From contig NZ_CP107052.1 of the NCBI RefSeq assembly GCF_025736875.1, positions 1,940,501 to 2,004,500 on the forward strand: a stretch of DNA of 64,000 bases, written 5' to 3'. The stretch is from Candidatus Kirkpatrickella diaphorinae. Its GTDB lineage: Bacteria; Pseudomonadota; Alphaproteobacteria; Acetobacterales; Acetobacteraceae. The position numbers and the translations under genes are program-made. Below the pieces are notes generated by a model. It saw only the letters and a list, made by a program, of their open reading frames with translations. It searched no databases and had not been told where the DNA came from. Below, piece by piece: positions 1-8,204 of this stretch (its first letter is position 1; the number at the start of each line of letters is the position of its first letter).

Positions 1-830
1 GTCACCGCCGTGCGCGTGTTCGAATCAAAACCGCGGGCCATTGTCAGGAAACGCGCTTTGAAGGTGCGGTTGGGAAATTGCGGCACTGTGACATCCGCCT
101 CAAGGCCCGGCTGAAGAATATAGGCAAAAACTTCCGGCACGGAGACGAAGAGACGCAATTTATCGACCTGCGCGACCGTGAACATCTCCTTGGCGTCGCC
201 CTTCGCATCCATATCGCCGGACCCATCCCGCACGTAATCTCCGACACTGATGTTACGTGCGGTGACGACGCCTGAAAAAGGCGCGACGATGGATTTGAAT
301 TTCTCAAGCGCGGCAAACCGGTCAACATTATGTTGCGCGGCTTCCAGAGTTGCCTGCTGCGACTTCATGTTCGCGACAGAGACGGAGACAGCCTGTCCGG
401 AAACGGACTGTGATTTGCCCATGGCCTGCCAACGTTTGGCTGTGACGACGGAAAGATTATATTTCGCTTCCGCCGCGGAGAGATCCGCCTTGGCCTGCGC
501 AAATTGCGCGTCAAGGCTGGGCGCATTGATCTCCGCCATGAGATCACCGGCCTGAACATCCGCACCGTAATCCTTGAACCACATTTTCACATAGCCGGAG
601 ACCTGCGGATAAATCCGCGCGGAATACCAGGCATCAATCGTGCCGGGCAGGGTGATGGACACCATGGGATCTGCCGGTTTCGGTGTCAGCACAGCGACAT
701 CCTCAATGGCGCCGGATTGCGTGACCCGGCGAAGCTCCCACCCATGGACGATGCGACCGATGAGGAGAGACCCGACATAAAGGCAGAAAATCGCCCCCCC
801 CGTGAAAAGAAGTTTTTTACGGTTGGCCAT
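1..830 (-). CDS. RND efflux membrane fusion protein (partial, runs off left edge)
   Basis: Periplasmic adaptor (HlyD/AcrA family) that would link the RND permease encoded just upstream to an outer membrane channel. About 276 residues are visible from the ATG at 828-830; the C-terminus lies beyond base 1. The N-terminus (MANRKKLLF) is followed by one hydrophobic anchor segment at about residues 5-25. A lipoyl/barrel-sandwich part follows (PGTIDAWYSARIYPQVSGYV), then an alpha-helical hairpin and a beta-barrel start. The ATG overlaps the permease stop as TGATG, so translation is probably coupled. No lipobox is seen, so it is membrane-anchored rather than a lipoprotein. The substrate cannot be read from the sequence. 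Confidence 0.9.
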   Translation of the reverse strand, partial: MANRKKLLFTGGAIFCLYVGSLLIGRIVHGWELRRVTQSGAIEDVAVLTPKPADPMVSITLPGTIDAWYSARIYPQVSGYVKMWFKDYGADVQAGDLMAEINAPSLDAQFAQAKADLSAAEAKYNLSVVTAKRWQAMGKSQSVSGQAVSVSVANMKSQQATLEAAQHNVDRFAALEKFKSIVAPFSGVVTARNISVGDYVRDGSGDMDAKGDAKEMFTVAQVDKLRLFVSVPEVFAYILQPGLEADVTVPQFPNRTFKARFLTMARGFDSNTRTAV

Positions 831-3800
831 CAGGGGGTCTCCGTGGATTTAGGTTGTCGGTCATGAAGAATGGCATAGACACAGGGGACGAAAAGGAGCG
901 TTGACAGCGTTGCAATCAGAAGGCCGCCAATGACCGCTTTACCCAGAGGCGCATTGGTTGAGTTGCTGATTGCCATCGGAACCATTCCGACAATCATGGC
1001 AAGTGCGGTCATCAGGACGGGGCGGATACGACCGATCCCGGCTTCCAACGCCGCCTTCAGGGCGTCGCCATGAATTTCAATCCGCTCACGTGCATAGGAG
1101 ACGACGAGGATGGAGTTGGCCGTTGCCGTGCCCATACACATTATGGCGCCCGTCAGAGCGGGGACGGAAAGACGCGTCCCCGTCAGGAAGAGCGCCCAGG
1201 CAATCCCGGCCAGCGCCCCCGGCAAGGCGGTGATGATGATGAAGGGATCAAGCCAGGTCTGGAAATTGACGACGATCAGCAGATAAATCAGCAGGACGGA
1301 CACAACCAGGCCAAAAATCAGCTGGCTGTAAGCGCTGTGCATTGTCGTGGCCTGCCCGCGCACATCAATCGCCGCACTGCGCGGCACGCTCCTGGCGGTT
1401 TTGGACAGAACATGCTGGACGCCTGACAGGACCGAACCGAGATCCGTCCCCTCTGCCGACACGTAAATATCAATGTCCGGCATGGAATTGAAATGCGAGA
1501 CTTCGCCGGGCGTGCCCACCTGCGTGACATGGCTGATCGCCCCCAGAAGCTGGATCTGATCATTCGGATCACCATCCCCTTTATCAACGGGGATTGTCAG
1601 CAGATCACTCAGATGCGTCAGTTGATCCTGCGACACATAGACATTAAGCGGGAAGGTCACGTTATCTTTGGGGTCAAGCCAGAATTGCGGGTCAACGGTG
1701 GAGCTTCCTGACAAGGTCATCAACTCGTTATTCGCCATATCCGCTTCGGTCAGTCCTGTTGCCTGGCTGAATGTGCGGTCGCCCTCCACCTGAAGCGTCG
1801 GGGTGGCCATGGATTGCTGTATGACGACATCTGCGGCACCCGGAATACGCCGCAATTTTCCAATGATGGATCGCGCATAATCGAAGTTCTCCCGGATATC
1901 CGGCCCGGATATCTGAATATCGATCGGGGAGGGCGATCCGAAATTGAGGATCTTCGCCGTCATATCGGCAGGCTGGAAGGTGAAGACCGTCCCGGGAAAT
2001 TGCGCTGAAAGATCTTTCCGCAAAAGGGCTCGATAATCCCAGACCGGTGATTCCTGGTCCCGGAGGCTGATCGTCAGGTCACAATCCTGCGTGCCGATCG
2101 TGGGGGTCGGGATGAAGGCCTGGTTATGCGGCCCTTCCGGCAGGCCGCAATTACTGACGACGCTGTCGACTTTCCCCGGGAGGTCCGTGCGGATGCGGTT
2201 TTCAACCATCGAGGCAATCCGTGCCGCGACCTCGATGCGCGTTCCTAGAGGGGCGCGTAAATGCATCTGCATCATGCCCGATTTCGGCTCCGGGAAGAAG
2301 TCACGCCCCGCAATTGTGTAAAGCAGCAGGGAAGAAAGCGAAACGCCGAGGAAGATTGTCACGAAGCGCCGCCGGTGGCTGATGAGTTGTCCGAGTAACG
2401 CCCCGTAAGCGTCGCGGAAGGCGCTGAAACGTGCCTCGAACCCGCGCTGGAAGCGTGTGAAAAAATTTGCCTGACCTGACACGGGTTGGGGCGCGCCATG
2501 ATGTGCTTCGGCACCGGCATGTCCCGCCAATAGATATTTCGCCATCGTCGGGACGAGCGTCCGCGAGAGGATAAATGAGGCGATCATCGCAAAAATAATG
2601 GCTTCAGCCATCGGGAGGAACAGAAAGCCCGACACGCCATCCAGCTCCAGGAGCGGGAGCCAGACGATACAGATGCAGGTTGTCGAGACAAATGTGGGGA
2701 TGACGATCTGGTTGGCGGCGTCGATAATGGCGACTTCGAGATCCTTGCCCATCTCCAGATGCGTATCGATATTTTCGATCATCACCGTTGCATCATCAAC
2801 GAGGATACCGACAGCGAGTGCCAGCCCACCAAGGGTCATGACGTTGATCGTCTGACCCGCCCAGTTCAGCCCGATGATTGAGCAGAGAATGGCGAGGGGG
2901 ATCGAGGTCGCAATGATGATGGTGGAACGCCACGACCCGAGGAAGAGCAGCACGACAAGACCGGTCAGCAGGGCGGCCGTCACCATCTCCTGCACCACAT
3001 CCTTGATGGAGTCCTTCACGAAGGTGGAGGCGTCGGTCAGCACACTGACCTTGACATCCGGCGGCAGAATTGTCCGAAGCCGCGGGAGGAGTTTCTTGAC
3101 TCCATCCACCACGTCGAGTGTTGACGCGCCACCGCCTTTCATAACGACGATCTCGACACCCTGCCGCCCTTTGACGAGGACGATATTGGTTTGAGGGTGC
3201 CCGCCCCGGTAAACATTGGCCACGTCATGAATATAGATGACCGCATTGCCGACACGCTTGACGGGGATATCGCCGATTTCCTTCATGGTTTGCGGCGTGG
3301 CGTTGGTCTGCACCATCCAGTCAATGGCGTCGATCTTCTGATCACCGGCGGGGAGCACGATATTCTGGGCGCGCATCGCATTTTGCACGTCCATGGAGGA
3401 GAGATTATGCGCCCGCAATTGATTCTGGTTGAGGGCGATCATCACGAAACTATCCATGCCGCCATAAGGATGCGCGACGACGGCGCCTGGGACAGTGACG
3501 AGTAAAGGGCGTGCACCGATCACGCCAAGTTTAAAGAGGTCGGAGGGCGTTTGCTTGTCCGACGTCATTTGCAGGGAGATCACCGGCACGGAAGACGCGT
3601 CGAGCTTCATGACCATCGGTGCAGGGATATTGACGGGCAATTGTTTGATGACCGTCTGAGAAATGGCCGTGACTTCGGCCATGGCCTCACCGATCTCGGT
3701 CCCTGGTTGGAAAAATATATTGACGATGCCGCGCCCGTAATAAGAGTTCGACTCCATCCGCTCTATATTGTTGACGGTTGAGGTGACGTTGAGCTCAAAA

Positions 3801-4000
3801 TTATAGATGATGCGCCCGGCAAATTGCTCCGGCAGCATGCCATTATAGGTCCAGACGACGGAAACAACGGGTATTTTGATATTCGGGAAAACATCCGTCG
3901 GCGTCTTGAAAATCGCCAGAATGCCAAACATCAAAATCAGGATTGAGAAGACAACAAAAGTCAGAGGGCGTCTGAGGGCGGTGACGACAATAGCGTTCAT
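830..4000 (-). CDS. RND efflux transporter permease subunit (AcrB/HAE1-like)
   Basis: Inner-membrane proton-driven pump of the RND superfamily, about 1056 residues, the usual length. It has the typical layout: TM1 near residue 10, a large periplasmic porter loop, TM2-6, a second loop and TM7-12. The TM4 segment contains the acidic motif GILVDDATVMIEN with the paired Asp residues used for proton relay. The ATG at 3998-4000 (MNAIVVTALRRP) has GGAAG upstream and gives a normal HAE-family start; a TTG at 4018 would add six residues. It precedes and is coupled to the membrane fusion gene. Whether it exports drugs, solvents or metals is not visible; the HAE-type TM4 motif argues against a CusA-type metal pump. 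Confidence 0.93.
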   Translation of the reverse strand: MNAIVVTALRRPLTFVVFSILILMFGILAIFKTPTDVFPNIKIPVVSVVWTYNGMLPEQFAGRIIYNFELNVTSTVNNIERMESNSYYGRGIVNIFFQPGTEIGEAMAEVTAISQTVIKQLPVNIPAPMVMKLDASSVPVISLQMTSDKQTPSDLFKLGVIGARPLLVTVPGAVVAHPYGGMDSFVMIALNQNQLRAHNLSSMDVQNAMRAQNIVLPAGDQKIDAIDWMVQTNATPQTMKEIGDIPVKRVGNAVIYIHDVANVYRGGHPQTNIVLVKGRQGVEIVVMKGGGASTLDVVDGVKKLLPRLRTILPPDVKVSVLTDASTFVKDSIKDVVQEMVTAALLTGLVVLLFLGSWRSTIIIATSIPLAILCSIIGLNWAGQTINVMTLGGLALAVGILVDDATVMIENIDTHLEMGKDLEVAIIDAANQIVIPTFVSTTCICIVWLPLLELDGVSGFLFLPMAEAIIFAMIASFILSRTLVPTMAKYLLAGHAGAEAHHGAPQPVSGQANFFTRFQRGFEARFSAFRDAYGALLGQLISHRRRFVTIFLGVSLSSLLLYTIAGRDFFPEPKSGMMQMHLRAPLGTRIEVAARIASMVENRIRTDLPGKVDSVVSNCGLPEGPHNQAFIPTPTIGTQDCDLTISLRDQESPVWDYRALLRKDLSAQFPGTVFTFQPADMTAKILNFGSPSPIDIQISGPDIRENFDYARSIIGKLRRIPGAADVVIQQSMATPTLQVEGDRTFSQATGLTEADMANNELMTLSGSSTVDPQFWLDPKDNVTFPLNVYVSQDQLTHLSDLLTIPVDKGDGDPNDQIQLLGAISHVTQVGTPGEVSHFNSMPDIDIYVSAEGTDLGSVLSGVQHVLSKTARSVPRSAAIDVRGQATTMHSAYSQLIFGLVVSVLLIYLLIVVNFQTWLDPFIIITALPGALAGIAWALFLTGTRLSVPALTGAIMCMGTATANSILVVSYARERIEIHGDALKAALEAGIGRIRPVLMTALAMIVGMVPMAISNSTNAPLGKAVIGGLLIATLSTLLFVPCVYAILHDRQPKSTETP

Positions 4001-4411
4001 TAAGTGAGGCGCTTCCAATCAATTTTGTCGCAGGGAGGTCGCGACCGATGGGCGACCCTCGGTAACGGGCGGACCGATGTTGACGAAGATTAGCGACGAG
4101 ATGACAAAACTACGCGCAAAATGTCCAATTACTTTTTTTTAAAGTTGAATTTCGACAGGCACGACTCCTCGCTCCTGTCCTGCAGCGTGCATCATGCTGA
4201 TCGCGCGCTACAAATCGCTTTGATAAACAAAAGTCAATTTTCTATTAACTATTGTTTATAACATATTGAAATTACAGCGTAAGAGGCGTTCCTTCATGGC
4301 ACTGAGCAACATGATGACAAAATGTTGCAAATTTTGACACGTGCATTCTAAAAGATACCCGGTCAAAAAACGGGACTTTCAAAAACAATGTGAGTCATCT
4401 ACAATCTAAAG

Positions 4412-4449
4412 TGGTATGATTTATTGAGAAGATTCTTCAAATCATACCA
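4412..4449. repeat. Inverted repeat (9 bp arms, perfect) with nested dyad
   Basis: TGGTATGAT at 4412-4420 is exactly complementary to ATCATACCA at 4441-4449. The 20 nt between them contain a second dyad (GAAGA-T-TCTTC), so the whole 38 nt could form one long bulged hairpin. It lies in the AT-rich island just before a ribosome-site-like AAAGGAG. It could be an operator, a small RNA or a mobile-element end; the sequence alone does not decide. Confidence 0.55.
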
Positions 4450-4469
4450 ATGTCGTAAAGGAGTATTTT

Positions 4470-4523
4470 ATGGTGGAAAATATATATTATCCTTTAAGCA
4501 AGTATATTTGCTTCATACTTTAG
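4470..4523 (+). CDS. Possible 17-residue micro-ORF (speculative)
   Basis: ATG at 4470 is preceded by AAAGGAG at 4457-4463, a strong Shine-Dalgarno-like site at 6 nt spacing, and the frame closes with TAG at 4521. The encoded peptide MVENIYYPLSKYICFIL is short and hydrophobic and resembles nothing I recognise. The frame overlaps a hairpin at 4488-4527. It could be a leader peptide, a small membrane peptide or chance; confidence is low because the surrounding sequence is AT-rich. Confidence 0.2.
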   Translation: MVENIYYPLSKYICFIL

Positions 4524-4527
4524 GATA
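4488..4527. repeat. Two-part hairpin over the micro-ORF
   Basis: TATCCT (4488-4493) pairs with AGGATA (4522-4527), enclosing AAGCAA-GTATAT-TTGCTT (about 4496-4513). The result is a 6+6 bp stem with an asymmetric internal loop. It covers the end of the short frame at 4470-4523. No U-tract follows, so it is not an obvious terminator. Confidence 0.45.
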
Positions 4528-4954
4528 AAATAAATATAAAATGGAGTCATAAGGATTCATTCGTTCAATAAATGATTTTTTAGTGCAAGTCCTTGGTTGT
4601 GGCGACTTATTGGGGAGAGCGGCTCCCGAAAAGATGTATTGTTGATGGGCGTCCGGTCATTCAATGCACGCAATTTACGAAGCCGCGCTTTACGTGTTGA
4701 TTTCCCCCTAGGAAGAGGAGTTTTGCCCCCAAATCCATCATCAAGTCGCTGGCGGTTTTACAGGGTGAACGGCTTCAAGTGTCGCGATCGAAACGGCTTA
4801 ATGTTGATGAAAAATTGTTTTTATCCTTAGCGCGTATTTAAGCCGCCTCTTCTGCGCATCTATCCGCACAAGAGGCATCATTACATTAGGCCGTGGTGAC
4901 ACGTCGCATGACTTCTTGTTCTCACGGACGATTTTATTTGAGGAGAATTTAAAA

Positions 4955-5197
4955 TTGGTCATGAAAGGTGTCAAATTTACGCCGCGCCAGGTGCGCATTC
5001 AATTCATGAAAAAGAAATTTCTGGAGCAGATCGCGAAATCCGCCAATATCTCTGAAGCTGCGCGCGTCGCCGGGATTGATCGGGGCACCGCTTATAATTG
5101 GCGGCAGGCTGACCCGGATTTCAATGAGAAATGGGAGAAAATCCTCGATCACTCGGATGGCGCCCCGGTGGAAACATGCTCCGAGGCGGAGAGCTGA
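4955..5197 (+). CDS. Small helix-turn-helix protein, phage terminase small-subunit-like
   Basis: About 80 residues. The central part (KKKFLEQIAKSANISEAA, then AGIDRGTAYNWRQ and DPDFNEKWEKIL) has the homeodomain-like helix-turn-helix pattern common at the N-terminus of phage terminase small subunits and related phage DNA-binding proteins. GAGGAG at 4940-4945 fits a TTG start at 4955 (9 nt spacing); the ATG at 4961 is 15 nt away and is the alternative. No terminase large subunit, portal or integrase gene is nearby, so it is an orphan, perhaps a prophage relic or a domesticated regulator. Function is unknown; only the DNA-binding fold is supported. Confidence 0.7.
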   Translation: MVMKGVKFTPRQVRIQFMKKKFLEQIAKSANISEAARVAGIDRGTAYNWRQADPDFNEKWEKILDHSDGAPVETCSEAES

Positions 5198-5222
5198 CGT
5201 CAGCAAAATAAATGAACGGAAT

Positions 5223-5278
5223 AAAGCGGCCAACCGATCCCCTGACAGGGATCGGCTGACGCTTTACCGGGCCGCTTT
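5223..5278. terminator. Nested inverted repeat between convergent genes
   Basis: An outer stem AAAGCGGCC (5223-5231) / GGCCGCTTT (5270-5278) encloses an inner stem CCGATCCC (5234-5241) / GGGATCGG (5248-5255), both perfect. It lies between the convergent HTH and lipoprotein genes, as expected for a bidirectional terminator. There is no long U-tract, so termination is inferred from position and stem strength. Confidence 0.45.
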
Positions 5279-5286
5279 GGCGGGGC

Positions 5287-6123
5287 TCAGATGCCGCGAT
5301 GGTTGGGAAGGTGCAGCGTGCCCGGCTGGGGTGAAAGCTGAGTCCCCGTCGAGGCGGGTGACGATGCGTCATCACCCAGTGGAAATACGGCATCCGGCAC
5401 CTCGACGGATTTCGGTGCCGTCGGCGTCCGGGATGCCGCAGATTTTCCTGGCGCTTTGACAATCGTGACGCTGGGAGGCGTGCTGGCTGCCGCATCACCT
5501 GCCGCCATTGCGCCATCATCCCCATTACCGGGGCTCAAGGAAACCTGTTTGACGTCGCGACGCAGCGGCATTCCGCTTGCGTCCACAAGCCAATCCCCCA
5601 GAACGTGTCGGATCTGATATTCCAGCGCGCTATTCATGCTACGCATCATGGAAATTCCCATATTATCCAGCGCTTCAGGCGAGTCAGCGTCAATATCACC
5701 CGTATAGGCGGTGCTGTCGGTGCGGATAACAGCGTAACCCGCCGTGTCGCTCATTGGAGAGGCGACATCAATCCGAAGGGATAATTGGCCGATCAGGGTC
5801 GAGACGGGTGCGTGCTGGATGGAATCCCTCACCACCGTGATTTTAGCGGTGCCGTGACTACCCGCGGCATTGAGGCGATGCGCGACCATCTCACGTATCC
5901 GCATCATCAGAGGGATCGAGGCGCGGTAGGAAATGTCGCCCGGCACATGCTGGCGTGCGGAGTCATCAATGACGGTGATGGACGCGACATTGAGGTTCAG
6001 TGTCTTGAAGTCCGCGTAGTCGATAGGCGGAGACGGGTCCGGGCGTCGCTGACCACACCCTGTGATGGTGAAAAAAACCATGATCGACGCCAAGAATGTC
6101 ACACCGATTCCGACTCTTCTCAT
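5287..6123 (-). CDS. Putative lipoprotein of unknown function
   Basis: About 278 residues from ATG 6121-6123 (MRRVGIGVTF), which gives a clean lipoprotein signal: an Arg pair, a hydrophobic core and the lipobox TITGC. AAGGGAGCGG lies upstream; a GTG at 6159 would add 12 residues. The mature part has one folded-looking region (about 30-200) followed by a low-complexity tail rich in Ala, Pro and Ser. I do not recognise the family. It follows an equally unknown gene on the same strand, and the two may be co-transcribed. The likely location is the periplasmic face of the inner or outer membrane. Confidence 0.75.
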   Translation of the reverse strand: MRRVGIGVTFLASIMVFFTITGCGQRRPDPSPPIDYADFKTLNLNVASITVIDDSARQHVPGDISYRASIPLMMRIREMVAHRLNAAGSHGTAKITVVRDSIQHAPVSTLIGQLSLRIDVASPMSDTAGYAVIRTDSTAYTGDIDADSPEALDNMGISMMRSMNSALEYQIRHVLGDWLVDASGMPLRRDVKQVSLSPGNGDDGAMAAGDAAASTPPSVTIVKAPGKSAASRTPTAPKSVEVPDAVFPLGDDASSPASTGTQLSPQPGTLHLPNHRGI

Positions 6124-6170
6124 CGCTGCTTCCGCTCCCTTACCTTTACTGTGTGTCACTGATTATAGTT

Positions 6171-7226
6171 TTAAACCTTGCGTCGTATTCGCGATAGAAA
6201 ACCGGATGGTGCGGGCGCATCCCGCGTCGGCTTGGTGGCGGCCCGATCGGGCTCAGGCGTGGCATCCTGATCTTTTGATTTGGATGCGCCCGACTGGCTG
6301 AGAAAAGCCCAGGCGGGGGAGATGAGATCGGCACGTTGATAAGTCGGTTTGTGCTCGGGAAGCACTTCCGGCGTTGGGGACAGATTTGTCATATCGGATG
6401 TGCGGCCAAGGCCGAAACTCTCAGGGTCGAAATGCTGCGCATGTTCAATTACCTGGACATGGGAGGGGTTGATCAACATCCAGGCAAGAATTTTCGCCGG
6501 GATGAGCGCCGGAAATTCGAGGTCGGAGATGACCAGCCCGGTATCAGGAAGATAAAGGCTGGGAGGATCTTTCAAGCCGGACCGCCTCCAGATCAGGTAA
6601 AATGCCGCATCTGCATCATCATCATAAAAGCGATGGACGAGCAGATCCTCAATCATGAAGGAAAGCTGGGATCGTAGCGGCTTATCGTCGTATGGCGACA
6701 GGATGATCAGCGTTTCCGCCGTGATGCGCGTATCCAGCAACCGCGTGATCGCAGAGAGGCGCCACTGGCCGATCAATTCAGGTTGTGCCGCGGCTTTTTG
6801 CGTGATCTCGGCTTTCGTCGAGACCGAGATATTTCTGATATTCCGCGCTGACCAGGCGAGACTGAGATGGAGGGAGAGAAATTCCGGCATGGCGGAAATA
6901 TCTTCCCCGGACGCCACGCGTAACGGTTTTTTGGAGAGAGATGTGCGGTAAAGCGCCTTGAAGGCGTGCGCGACCGTGTCGAGGACATCATCTGTATCGA
7001 GTTTTAAGAGAAACTCAATGTGTGAACCGCAATAATCAAAGCGACTATTCAGAAACCAGGCAGCCCGCCTCGCGCTCCTCTCCTCGATGAAAACGACCGC
7101 ACTGATATTGTCGGAAAGGCTGACATGCGCCTCCACCCGCCATCCGGGGTAGAGACGCTCCAACCGATGTCCATCGACGCGGACGCGGCGATAGAAATTT
7201 ACGATGTCGTTGTTCATGGCGGTCAC
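6171..7226 (-). CDS. Conserved-looking hypothetical protein
   Basis: About 351 residues from a GTG at 7226, or 348 from ATG 7215-7217 (MNNDIVNFYRRV). There is no signal peptide or membrane segment. The N-terminal two thirds look globular with alternating strands and helices; the last 80 residues are low complexity (Pro, Ala, Lys, Asp) and end in a basic stretch (GFLSRIRRKV). Codon use matches the neighbours, and the frame is long and uninterrupted, so it is a real gene. It sits 12 nt downstream of hslO on the same strand. I do not recognise the family and offer no function. Confidence 0.75.
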   Translation of the reverse strand: MTAMNNDIVNFYRRVRVDGHRLERLYPGWRVEAHVSLSDNISAVVFIEERSARRAAWFLNSRFDYCGSHIEFLLKLDTDDVLDTVAHAFKALYRTSLSKKPLRVASGEDISAMPEFLSLHLSLAWSARNIRNISVSTKAEITQKAAAQPELIGQWRLSAITRLLDTRITAETLIILSPYDDKPLRSQLSFMIEDLLVHRFYDDDADAAFYLIWRRSGLKDPPSLYLPDTGLVISDLEFPALIPAKILAWMLINPSHVQVIEHAQHFDPESFGLGRTSDMTNLSPTPEVLPEHKPTYQRADLISPAWAFLSQSGASKSKDQDATPEPDRAATKPTRDAPAPSGFLSRIRRKV

Positions 7227-7238
7227 TTATCCAAGCCC

Positions 7239-8180
7239 CTAAACGGGGTCAGGCGCGATATTGTTGCGATCAAATCGATAATCTACTCCGCAAAATTCAC
7301 ATGACATTGTGATCACGCCATTTTCAGCCATTTCATCAAGGTCGTCATCACCGAAATTTCTCAAAACAGATAAAAGTTTTTCACGCGCGCATCGACAGCC
7401 GAAACGCGCCGGACGGGGCGGGGCGACGGCAACACCAAGCGTGCCAAAAACACGGTACAATAAGGCGCTATGCGTCAAATGCGGGTTAAAAACCTCTTCC
7501 GCAGTCAGCGTCGCGGCGAAGGTTTTGGCTGTCTCCCAATGATCTTCCGCCGCGTCATGGCTTTCACGCCCGCCCTCATCGGCGATGCGCTCCAGCACCA
7601 GCGCGCCAGCATCCCATTTTCCGTCCTGAAAGCGAGAAAAAAGCCGGATCAATGTCGGGAGCTGCTCACTGGTGGCGAAGTAATGCTCGGCCATTTCCGA
7701 CAGTGACGCACCTTCCAAAGTGACGATACCCTGTTGCCGATCCGTCTTCGGGCCCTGATCAATCGTGAAGGCGAAATATCCCTTTCCGAACATGATATCA
7801 GCGCGCGGCTCCATCTCCGGCAGGTCGTGAGGGCGGTTATCTTCCGCCAGACGCATATAGAGGCGCACGGCCCCATCATGTGTGCTGTCCGCAACCAGCA
7901 GCGATACAGGCCCGTCACCCTTGACCTGAAGGGAAAGAGCCCCCTCAAATTTGAGCCCGGCACTCATACCCGCCACCAAACTCAGCGCCTGCCCACCAAG
8001 GTGCGCGGCGGCACCCAGGGCCTTGCGGGAGAGGATCGCATCCGCCAGCCCGCCCAGTCGCACGAGGCGCCCGCGCACCGGACTGCCGGAAAGGTGGAAG
8101 GGTTGAATGGCATCGTTGATCACGATGTCCGGGATCGCGGCGGAAGGCGGGTGAGAGGCGGGCATGTCCGACATTTTCAT
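7239..8180 (-). CDS. hslO: Hsp33 redox-regulated molecular chaperone
   Basis: Cytosolic holdase activated by oxidation. About 313 residues, a usual Hsp33 length. The C-terminal redox switch is visible as CxC (CRC) and CxxC (CEFC), about 30 residues apart, which bind zinc in the reduced state. The N-terminal domain begins after a short extension (about residue 20, DIVINDAIQPFHL) and has the family's substrate-binding fold pattern. Start ATG 8178-8180; a second ATG two codons on is possible. It lies 24 nt downstream of argF on the same strand, so it is probably the last-but-one or last gene of the argD-argF transcript. Confidence 0.95.
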   Translation of the reverse strand: MKMSDMPASHPPSAAIPDIVINDAIQPFHLSGSPVRGRLVRLGGLADAILSRKALGAAAHLGGQALSLVAGMSAGLKFEGALSLQVKGDGPVSLLVADSTHDGAVRLYMRLAEDNRPHDLPEMEPRADIMFGKGYFAFTIDQGPKTDRQQGIVTLEGASLSEMAEHYFATSEQLPTLIRLFSRFQDGKWDAGALVLERIADEGGRESHDAAEDHWETAKTFAATLTAEEVFNPHLTHSALLYRVFGTLGVAVAPPRPARFGCRCAREKLLSVLRNFGDDDLDEMAENGVITMSCEFCGVDYRFDRNNIAPDPV

Positions 8181-8204
8181 GATAGGAATTTCGTCAGTCC
8201 GGCC

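Larger units (their letters stand above)
4001..4954. other. AT-rich intergenic region without a recognisable gene
   Basis: About 950 bp between the RND operon start and the small HTH gene. From roughly 4120 to 4600 the base composition is markedly AT-rich compared with the flanking genes, with runs of A and T and several inverted repeats (listed separately). An open frame of 77 codons from a TTG at 4597 has no recognisable similarity or ribosome site. The region must hold the RND operon promoter (leftward) and probably that of the HTH gene. The composition and palindromes suggest an old insertion or a non-coding RNA locus, but nothing proves either. Confidence 0.6.

Noticed and set aside
4597-4830. 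77-codon frame from a TTG
   Set aside because: No family similarity, no ribosome site, weak start and low complexity around it.
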